Source: Clostridium psychrophilum (GTDB lineage Bacteria; Bacillota; Clostridia; Clostridiales; Clostridiaceae). Taken from it: a stretch of 61,559 nucleotides of DNA. Below the pieces are notes generated by a model. That model was given only the letters and a program-made list of their open reading frames with translations, did not search any database and was not told the origin of the DNA. Of the stretch, positions 55,679-61,559 are shown in pieces (the first letter of the stretch is position 1; every line of letters starts with the position of its first letter). The stretch lies in the NCBI RefSeq assembly GCF_018861705.1, contig NZ_JAHLEC010000006.1, positions 1-61,559 of the forward strand, given 5' to 3'. A program made the translations under genes and the position numbers.

Positions 55679-56033
55679 TTAAAATCCATTACTTTTGGCT
55701 ACTTCTTTAATCCAATATGCACTCTTTTTAGGAATTCTTTCTTGAGTTTTTAAATCTAATTGGATGAATCCATATCTATTTTTATAAGCATTGCTCCAAG
55801 ACCAGTTATCAATAAATGTCCACATATGATATCCCTTAACATTACAACCTTCGTCTATTGATTTATGAAGCCATGTTGAATATCCCTTTAAAAAATCTAT
55901 AAGGTTCTTTTTCATACCAATAGTCCCATATGTTTAATGCTTTTCCGTCGTCTATTGGAGCTCATTCTGATTGTGGTCCTGATGAAGCACTCCCCCACCA
56001 AAATTCCTTAGGAAATTTATTTTTAAGTTCCAA
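55679..56033 (-). pseudogene. Internally deleted 6-phospho-beta-glucosidase (GH1) remnant
   Basis: The first part (from TTG at 56033 behind GAGGAG) encodes the GH1 N-terminus: KFPKEFWWGSASSGPQSE, then a TGA where a Gly codon is expected, then GKALNIWDYWYEKEPYRFF. Within AAGAACCTTATAGATTT the reading shifts to the family's C-terminus: NLIDFLKGYSTWLHKSIDEG, NVKGYHMWTFIDNWSWSNAY and GFIQLDLKTQERIPKKSAYW. GH1 enzymes are about 470 residues, so roughly 360 codons are missing, including both catalytic Glu motifs. The nonsense codon and the frame shift at the junction make it dead. Confidence 0.85.
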
Positions 56034-56044
56034 CGTATACTCCT

Positions 56045-56134
56045 CTATCTTGTTTTATAAATTTCTACTATTTCTGTCGCCAAATCTATAACTGTCATAG
56101 CTGACATAAAATGATCTTGTGCATAAATAATTTC
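56045..56134 (-). pseudogene. 3' fragment of a PTS lactose/cellobiose EIIA gene
   Basis: In a frame different from the regulator ORF that covers it, the sequence reads EIIYAQDHFMSAMTVIDLA then TEIVEIYKTR and TAG. This is the C-terminus of EIIA of the lactose/cellobiose family (HAQDHLMT...DLAEEFIELY type). It directly precedes the ribosome site of the GH1 remnant, the expected operon order. The 5' part of the EIIA gene is gone, replaced by the LevR-like gene. Confidence 0.7.
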
Positions 56135-57444
56135 TCTATATACTTGTTAAAATAATTTTTTATATCAAAAGACATTGTAAAATTAATATCGTCCTCATCT
56201 ACTCCACGGTCTTTAAGTTCTTGAATTCTTTTTTCTATACTCTCATAAAAATTATCAGGCACTAAATCAGAACTTGCCTCTACCTGAAATTTTATCCCTT
56301 TAGGTTTAAAGTTAAGTCTTATATCCTTTTTAATAATTTTATCTACGACTTGAGATTCTTGCATATACGACACTAACCCTTGCCTTACATTATTTAAAAA
56401 ATCAGTACTATGTACTTCTATTTTATTTTTACCTTTAGAAACAAACTTCAAAAATACATTTGCACAACCTAGTTGTATATCACTTTTTAATTGTCCTATA
56501 TTTCCCCTGCAATTATAGAGTAAAAGGCTTCTTACCGTATTTGTAGATATAGTTATTTCTTTTGCTATTCTCATTGACTCAATTTTAAAAAAGTCACGAA
56601 TAAGTTCAAATCTCTCATCTATTGTTCTATCCTTTAAAGCAGGTATATTAATTGTCATAAGAATTCTTCTAGTAAATGTAGTTAATAAAGCACTATCAGC
56701 TTGTTCAGTTGTGGCACATATTATAAGCACCTTACCACTTTTTTTCTCTTCTATATTACCAAGAGGTGTATAAACAGATTTATCTATTAACATAAATAAC
56801 ATTTCTTGTCCCTCAGCAGGTAATCTATGTATTTCATCTAAAAACAAAATACCACCATTTGCCTTGTCGACATATCCAATTCTATCCTTATCCACACCAG
56901 TAAATGCACCTTTTTTACTTCCAAATAAATGAGCCATAATAAGCTGTGGGTTATTTGAATAGTCTGCGCAGTTAAATGAAATAAAAGGTGCATCTTTAGA
57001 TATTACTTCCTTTTCAATTGCAAATTTGTACATGAGTTCTGCAAACATAGTCTTGCCCACTCCTGTAGGCCCAAGTATTAATGTATGCAGACCTCTAGGT
57101 GGATATAGTATAGCTGCCTGTGCCTGCTGAATGCTTTTTTTTAAGCTTTTATTTCCACCAATAAAATTACTGAAATTCGAACCATTTATTGATGGTTTTG
57201 CTTTATCATCTTTAAAACTGCTAGATAAATTCACGTAATATATAATCGGTTTTCCTTTTATCTTAAAAATCTTTCCATCATCGCATAACCTATTTAATAA
57301 AGAACTTACATTGGTCCTTTGAAGAGAAAAATCATCTGCAATTTCTCTAGTACTGCACCCAACATTAGTTAATTTACCAGTTGATTTTTGTTCTTTGCAT
57401 TTATCACTTAAATACTTAAGTATCCTATTCTCTGATTTTCCCAT
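56095..57444 (-). CDS. Truncated LevR/BglR-type sigma-54 activator (likely pseudogene)
   Basis: 449 residues: N-terminal winged helix (RTNVSSLLNRLCDDGKIFKI), then a sigma-54-interacting AAA+ domain with Walker A ILGPTGVGKTMFAELMYKF (about 125), GAFTGVDKDRIGYVDKANGG, Walker B ILFLDEIHRLP and TTFTRRILMTI. Full-length LevR/CelR-type regulators run to about 900 residues with PRD and PTS-EII domains that sense sugar flux. Here the chain stops soon after the AAA+ domain, running out of frame (FMHKIILCQL) into the EIIA fragment. Without its regulatory half it would be inactive or constitutive. ATG at 57444 is preferred over GTG at 57453, because GGAAGG lies eight bases upstream. Confidence 0.8.
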   Translation of the reverse strand: MGKSENRILKYLSDKCKEQKSTGKLTNVGCSTREIADDFSLQRTNVSSLLNRLCDDGKIFKIKGKPIIYYVNLSSSFKDDKAKPSINGSNFSNFIGGNKSLKKSIQQAQAAILYPPRGLHTLILGPTGVGKTMFAELMYKFAIEKEVISKDAPFISFNCADYSNNPQLIMAHLFGSKKGAFTGVDKDRIGYVDKANGGILFLDEIHRLPAEGQEMLFMLIDKSVYTPLGNIEEKKSGKVLIICATTEQADSALLTTFTRRILMTINIPALKDRTIDERFELIRDFFKIESMRIAKEITISTNTVRSLLLYNCRGNIGQLKSDIQLGCANVFLKFVSKGKNKIEVHSTDFLNNVRQGLVSYMQESQVVDKIIKKDIRLNFKPKGIKFQVEASSDLVPDNFYESIEKRIQELKDRGVDEDDINFTMSFDIKNYFNKYIEKLFMHKIILCQL

Positions 57445-57645
57445 AGTCTTCACCTTCCAAATTAATTTTCAATAAAATTATCTCACACAATTCTAATAAA
57501 ATTATACACATATACACTTTATTATTAATCAATAAAATTTATTAGATACTCCTAATCATTGATTTATCTTATATCTTTAATCTTGTAATGTTATACACTT
57601 AATGTACTATTTTATGATATCTATACTTTAACAGAATATAGAAAA

Positions 57646-57683
57646 AAGCTTATATTATCATTTTACAATGACAATCTAAGCTT
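57646..57683 (-). terminator. Terminator after the small membrane protein gene
   Basis: AAGCTTA...TCATT pairs imperfectly with AATGATAATATAAGCTT, followed on the minus strand by TTTTTC. The 57454-57645 stretch upstream of the regulator has no other feature I can identify. Confidence 0.6.
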
Positions 57684-57717
57684 GACTTTAAGTAAGAACT
57701 TGCTATGATCTTCTTTT

Positions 57718-57855
57718 TCAAGAAATAAGATCGAATATGAATACAATTACTGCTATAACAAGCAATATGTGTATAAGTCCTCCACCAATATGAAATGCAA
57801 ATCCTAAAAGCCACATAATAATTACTATTCCTACTATCCAACGTAATAATCCCAT
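57718..57855 (-). CDS. Small membrane protein, Lmo0937 family (45 aa)
   Basis: MGLLRWIVGIVIIMWLLGFA followed by FHIGGGLIHILLVIAVIVFIF and DLIS: two hydrophobic helices joined by HIGGG, the hallmark of the Lmo0937/YqaE-like tiny membrane proteins found across Firmicutes and often linked to stress. The function is unknown. AAGGATGG precedes the ATG, and an in-frame GTG lies nine bases upstream. A longer overlapping frame (57650-57859) is a shadow. It has its own terminator. Confidence 0.75.
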   Translation of the reverse strand: MGLLRWIVGIVIIMWLLGFAFHIGGGLIHILLVIAVIVFIFDLIS

Positions 57856-58018
57856 ACATATCACCATCCTTCTTAAGTGATTATTAATAATATTCGCTCA
57901 TATTTAAAATCAACTTATTATAAGTACATTCTCTACCAACTGATTATTGTTTAGTCTCACCAAATACGTCGAGATAAATTCATAAAAGAGTATATTTTTA
58001 CATTAGAATTTTATACTT

Positions 58019-59446
58019 TTAAACGATACACCAAACTGAATATGAGTTTTCATTAACAATGAATTCACCATTGCCATCCTCTTCTATTTTAATTTCTCCA
58101 GAAACATTACCCGTGATATCTACAAATGTCTTACCTGAAAGTTTTTCACCAACAAACATCTTTTTTGAACCACCATTATCTGCTGTTGATATTAAAGCAG
58201 CTAAGCCATTTTCTCTTGTCCAACCAACAATATGAGCATCATCAAAATAATCATGCTGCACGCCATAAGCAAAATCTCGCCTTGCCTTTAATAATTTATC
58301 TAATTTATCTTTAAGTGGTGCTATGTCATTAGTTGGCATTCCATAATAATCTCCAAAGAAAACACAAGGTATTCCTTCTTGCCTTGTTAAAATAAAAGTA
58401 TATGCTTGTAGTTTAAATGAATTATCTACCCATGATTCAAGTGACTGGCCGGGCTGAGTATCATGGTTATCTACAAAAGTTACTGAATTTTCAGGATAAC
58501 AACTTACTAATGTACTTTTCATTAAACCACCTAAATCATAGTTTTCTTTATCATTTGCAGCTTTTGCAAAATTATAGTGAAGTGGTACATCGAATACATT
58601 AAATGCATGAGCTGTATCCTCAATATATCTTTTAAGAACATTAATATCCGCACTCCAATATTCTCCTACCGTAAAAAGTTCTCCTTTTGTAATATTTCTT
58701 ATTTCATTAATAAGTTTTGTGAAAAAATCGAATCCTATATGTTTTACAGCATCTAATCTAAATCCATCAATATGTGCTATTTTGATATACCATAATGACC
58801 ATTTTAAGAGTTCATCATAAACTACCGGCGTACTAACATCTATATCTGTAAGCATAAGATAAGAATAATTTCCATTTTCCGCGTCTACTTCCTCATCCCA
58901 ACTTTTACCCATTCCAGTAAATTCAAATATAGCTTTTTCTTTTTTATTCTCATCCCAATCTACACCATCAAATTGCTCCCAATTCCATTTAAAGTCGGAG
59001 TACTTATTTTTTCTCCCCGGGAAAGTAAATTTAGTCCAAGCCTTTATATCGTATTCATCAGATATTTTTATATTTCGATCATTTGGATCCACTTTAGTTA
59101 CCTTTACCCATTCTGTATGATCTGCTCCGCCTTTCTGGTTAAATACTATGTCTGCCACTATTTGGATGTTATTTTTATGAGCTTCCTCTATTGCATTTAT
59201 ATACTCTTCTTTTGTACCATATTTAGTCCTAATGCTGCCCTTTTGGTCGAATTCACCAAGATCATATAAATCATAAACACCGTAACCTACATCATTACTC
59301 CCACTTGCCCCCTTATATGCCGGTGGTAACCAAAGAGTATTTATCCCTGCATCACTTAAATCTTTACAATGCTCTTTTAAAAAATTCCAGTGTCCTCCAT
59401 CCGATGGCAGATTCCATTCAAAAAATTGCATTATAGTCTTATTCAT
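58019..59446 (-). CDS. Cytoplasmic alpha-amylase (GH13, AmyS/MalS-like)
   Basis: Hydrolyses internal alpha-1,4 bonds of maltodextrins or glycogen. 475 residues starting MNKTIMQFFEWNLPSDGGHW, with no signal peptide. GH13 blocks: ADIVFNQKGGADHTE near 100, nucleophile Asp in GFRLDAVKHIGFDF near 235, acid/base Glu in FTVGEYWSADINV near 265, and FVDNHDTQPGQSLE near 330. The subfamily is that of liquefying amylases (GH13_5), but intracellular, so it probably works on stored glycogen together with the branching enzyme at 36.7-38.8 kb. AAAGGGG precedes the ATG. Confidence 0.92.
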   Translation of the reverse strand: MNKTIMQFFEWNLPSDGGHWNFLKEHCKDLSDAGINTLWLPPAYKGASGSNDVGYGVYDLYDLGEFDQKGSIRTKYGTKEEYINAIEEAHKNNIQIVADIVFNQKGGADHTEWVKVTKVDPNDRNIKISDEYDIKAWTKFTFPGRKNKYSDFKWNWEQFDGVDWDENKKEKAIFEFTGMGKSWDEEVDAENGNYSYLMLTDIDVSTPVVYDELLKWSLWYIKIAHIDGFRLDAVKHIGFDFFTKLINEIRNITKGELFTVGEYWSADINVLKRYIEDTAHAFNVFDVPLHYNFAKAANDKENYDLGGLMKSTLVSCYPENSVTFVDNHDTQPGQSLESWVDNSFKLQAYTFILTRQEGIPCVFFGDYYGMPTNDIAPLKDKLDKLLKARRDFAYGVQHDYFDDAHIVGWTRENGLAALISTADNGGSKKMFVGEKLSGKTFVDITGNVSGEIKIEEDGNGEFIVNENSYSVWCIV

Positions 59447-59620
59447 TTAAACAAACCCCTTTTATTTTATTTTATAAGATTATCTTATAATTTTTTATAC
59501 CCTTTACAATTAAGTAATTAATCGAATTAAATACATATAATGATATAGTTTATTAGTTTATTACTTTATTCAACATTTAAATTCTAATTCCTTTATTTCA
59601 TCCATTATATTTTGCGCACA

Positions 59621-59660
59621 AAAAAGCCAGTCAAGCTGATTTAATATCATCTTAACTGAC
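59621..59660 (-). terminator. Terminator after the M20 hydrolase gene
   Basis: On the minus strand GTCAGTTAAGATGAT pairs with ATCAGCTTGACTGGC, followed by TTTTTTG. It is closely similar in sequence to the metY terminator at 38861-38905. Confidence 0.7.
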
Positions 59661-59701
59661 TAGTCACGAGTAACAATACCTATACTTAATTTAGCCAAAG
59701 T

Positions 59702-60868
59702 TTATTTGTCCGATATAATATCTAAAGCACATTTAGCTAGTTGTGCAAAATATTTAGAACCTGGCAAAAGCGTAGCATCATCTACCTTAAATTTTGGATG
59801 ATGAAGTGAATATGATACCCCTGTACCAATATTTACAAATGCACCTGATATCTTCTCCTGATAATATGCGAAATCTTCACCAATTAGTGTTTTGGGAAGC
59901 TTTTTAATAACATATCCCTGCTGTATTGCTACATCTAATGCAACCGATGCCCAATCTTTTGTATTATTTGTTGCTGGTGGACCACTGTACCATTTAAGTT
60001 CAGCAGTTGCTCCAAATGAGTCTGCCATTCCTTTAACTATTTGTCTCATTTTACTTGGAACAAACTCACGTGTTTTAGCATTAACAGTTCTCACAGTCCC
60101 CTCAAGATACGCTTCAGTTGGAATCACATTCCACGTGTTACCACTTTCCATATGAGTAACACTAATAAGTGCTTGATCAAAAGCACTAACATTACGACTA
60201 ACAATTGTTTGTAATGCCGTAATTATATGAGCTGCAACAACAATTGGATCTATTCCCTTTTCTGGTGATGACGCATGGGTACCAATTCCATTAATTTTGA
60301 TTTCAAAACGATCAACTGCAGCAGTCAAAGCTCCCACATTTGTTCCAAAACTACCTACTTCTAAATCTGGTGCACAATGAAGTCCAAAAATTGCGTCAAC
60401 GTCTGATAGAACTCCAGTTTTCAAAATACTTTCTGCACCCTTTCCTGTTTCTTCAGCTGGTTGAAATATAATACGCACCGTTCCAGGTAATGTTGCTTCT
60501 TGCTGTTTTAATAAATAAGCTGCGCCTAAAATAACAGTTGTATGAAAATCATGACCACAAGCATGCATTTTACCCTCAATTTGTGACTTATAATCTAAAT
60601 CCGTATCTTCAATAATTGGCAAAGCATCGATATCACCTCGGATTGCAATTATAGGACCTTCACTATTTCCTGTTATCTCTGCAACTAAACCTGTTTTGAG
60701 TGGTAAATTAAGTATCCGGATTTGAGCCTCACCTAATAATTTACGCAAAGTTTTAGTTGTTTCAAATTCCTCATTTGATAACTCTGGATGCTTATGGAAA
60801 TGATGACGAACTTCTATAAGTTCTTTTTCCAAATTATCAGTATTCTTTAACACTATTTTATTTTTCAT
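59702..60868 (-). CDS. M20-family amidohydrolase (N-acyl amino acid hydrolase type)
   Basis: A 388-residue metal-dependent amidohydrolase of the M20D group (hippurate/IAA-amino-acid hydrolases, N-acetyl-diaminopimelate deacetylase). Motifs: RHHFHKHPELSNEEFET near residue 21, IRGDIDALPIIE near 75, MHACGHDFHTTVILGAA near 102, PAEETGKGAESIL near 138, and the dimerisation domain with GIGTHASSPEKGIDP. The substrate within the group is uncertain. It could act on products of the D-aminoacylase once encoded next door. AAGGGG precedes the ATG. Confidence 0.88.
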   Translation of the reverse strand: MKNKIVLKNTDNLEKELIEVRHHFHKHPELSNEEFETTKTLRKLLGEAQIRILNLPLKTGLVAEITGNSEGPIIAIRGDIDALPIIEDTDLDYKSQIEGKMHACGHDFHTTVILGAAYLLKQQEATLPGTVRIIFQPAEETGKGAESILKTGVLSDVDAIFGLHCAPDLEVGSFGTNVGALTAAVDRFEIKINGIGTHASSPEKGIDPIVVAAHIITALQTIVSRNVSAFDQALISVTHMESGNTWNVIPTEAYLEGTVRTVNAKTREFVPSKMRQIVKGMADSFGATAELKWYSGPPATNNTKDWASVALDVAIQQGYVIKKLPKTLIGEDFAYYQEKISGAFVNIGTGVSYSLHHPKFKVDDATLLPGSKYFAQLAKCALDIISDK

Positions 60869-61048
60869 AAAATTATACCCCTTAAATTTATTTAAACTCT
60901 ATATTATAGCTATCCTACTAATAAAACTCTCTTTTCTTTTAAAATAATAGTATATGCATCATACCCTATAAAGTAACCCCATCAAATGGATTTTACAACT
61001 ATTTTATAGTTATGTCCACTTAATAGGGCTATATAAGATATTTTACAC

Positions 61049-61156
61049 CTATTGCTTCAATTCATCAGGTATTACCCAATAATTGTTCTTATTATGTTCT
61101 TTCATATACTTTTTAAATTCATCTGATCTATAAGATGCTACAATAGTTATGCCGTC
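61049..61156 (-). other. Unidentified C-terminal coding fragment
   Basis: A start-less frame reads GITIVASYRSDEFKKYMKEH then NKNNYWVIPDELKQ and TAG, running straight out of the D-aminoacylase fragment in another frame. It has coding character but I do not recognise it. Possibly the tail of a gene fused here by a deletion. Confidence 0.25.
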
Positions 61157-61332
61157 CTAATAGTTCTACCTGCAGTACTATTTTGTATAATCCCCCCATC
61201 TAAAACTAACCTGCCGTTCACAACTACATATTTTATCCCTTCAGGCTTTCTATCTGGAACACCCACATCTGGGAAATCAGATTTATCTTTAATAGTATGA
61301 TTATCCCACAAAAAGCTTGTAATTACTTCCAA
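61147..61332 (-). pseudogene. C-terminal fragment of an N-acyl-D-amino-acid deacylase-like amidohydrolase
   Basis: About 60 residues: HTIKDKSDFPDVGVPDRKPE, GIKYVVVNGRLVLDGG and GRTIR. This is the standard C-terminal segment of D-aminoacylases (the 'vNGk.vl..G' strand and GR.iR end). The rest of the gene, several hundred codons, is missing. The frame loses identity at about 61335, where sequence leading into the IS1182-like transposase begins. The N-terminal part may lie beyond the insertion, outside the window. Confidence 0.7.
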
Positions 61333-61386
61333 ACGTAGTAATTATGATATAATAATATCAAAATCAGTACGTAGAGGAGGATTACT

Positions 61387-61559
61387 ATGTTTTGCAAAAA
61401 TAACGTTCAACAAACTACATTTTTAGATCCTGTAGCCCAAATGCCTAAATATCTTCAAAATATTTTAAAGAATTGTTGGGCGCAGGCCTTTAGGGATTAT
61501 GTTTTTCCTCAAATAAATGAGGAACGTTTTTCTGTAATTTATAGTAGTGATCATGCCTC
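61387..61559 (+). mobile_element. IS1182-family transposase, 5' part (runs off the window)
   Basis: ATG with GAGGAGG six bases upstream opens MFCKNNVQQTTFLDPVAQMP and continues KYLQNILKNCWAQAFRDYVF, then PQINEERFSVIYSSDHAS to the window edge. This is the N-terminus of IS1182-family transposases (the FRDYVFPQI-N-E-E-x-F pattern and SxxxGRP/ASRPNTPVN-type continuation). The left end of the element probably lies between 61333 and 61386. The terminal inverted repeat cannot be confirmed without the right end. Confidence 0.75.

Noticed and set aside
55940-56000. The TGA in the GH1 remnant as a selenocysteine codon.
   Set aside because: The site is a Gly position in the family, there is no nearby SECIS-like hairpin, and the gene also has a large deletion and a frame shift.
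57650-57859. A 69-codon minus-strand frame over the small membrane protein.
   Set aside because: The shorter frame 57718-57855 matches a known tiny-protein family with a good ribosome site. The longer one is a shadow.

Overview
This 61.6-kb window is a chromosomal stretch from a low-GC anaerobic Firmicute, almost certainly Clostridium in the strict sense. The grounds are the AT-rich sequence, strong AGGAGG-type ribosome binding sites (several with TTG or GTG starts), a T-box leader, and clostridial families such as the eukaryotic-type branching enzyme, an AprAB-type APS reductase used for assimilation, and LevR/PTS remnants. Species is not determined. I see no tRNA, rRNA, CRISPR array or prophage. 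Both window edges cut mobile DNA: a group II intron on the left and an IS1182-like transposase on the right.

Layout. 1-2.2 kb: 5' end of a group II intron, a DUF4041 coiled-coil protein and a zinc phospholipase C-like protein. 2.2-8.3 kb: a polyphosphate module with ppk1 (cut by an in-frame TAA), a degenerate Ppx/GppA-HD paralogue, a canonical Ppx-HD and a stand-alone HD protein. 8.3-14.1 kb: Leloir galactose operon galT-galK-GPH permease-lacI, with a promoter and two LacI-type operators. 14.2-20.7 kb: pyruvate carboxylase, a threonine aldolase-like enzyme and an ABC-class ATPase. 21-29.1 kb: one long sulfur operon ssuABC-cysC-aprAB-cysDN behind a consensus promoter and a leader of about 380 nt. 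29.5-36.7 kb: an SGNH hydrolase and gltBD. 36.7-38.8 kb: glycogen branching enzyme.

38.9-44.0 kb: a second sulfur cluster reading thiS-like carrier, E1-like activator (broken by an in-frame TAA), JAMM peptidase, sulfite reductase-TusA fusion, metY. It looks like the protein-thiocarboxylate route to homocysteine. 44.3-48.9 kb: a histidine phosphatase, an ArsR regulator, and a T-box-led methyltransferase-mccB-mccA operon for making cysteine from homocysteine. 48.9-55.6 kb: a two-component system, an FAH-family protein, the amt-glnK pair and gdhA. 55.7-57.5 kb: a collapsed beta-glucoside PTS locus with two visible deletion junctions. 57.7-61.5 kb: a tiny membrane protein, a cytoplasmic alpha-amylase, an M20 amidohydrolase, a D-aminoacylase fragment and the transposase.

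Together, sulfate is activated by CysDN, APS is reduced to sulfite by AprAB, sulfite is reduced to sulfide by Sir-TusA, and sulfur is delivered through the carrier protein to MetY as homocysteine, which MccAB converts to cysteine. Nitrogen enters through Amt and is fixed by GdhA and GltBD. The main surprise is lesions in otherwise well-conserved genes: in-frame TAA codons in ppk1 and the E1-like gene, an ATG-less thiS-like gene, and fused PTS relics. Only reads or sister strains can tell real decay from sequence error.
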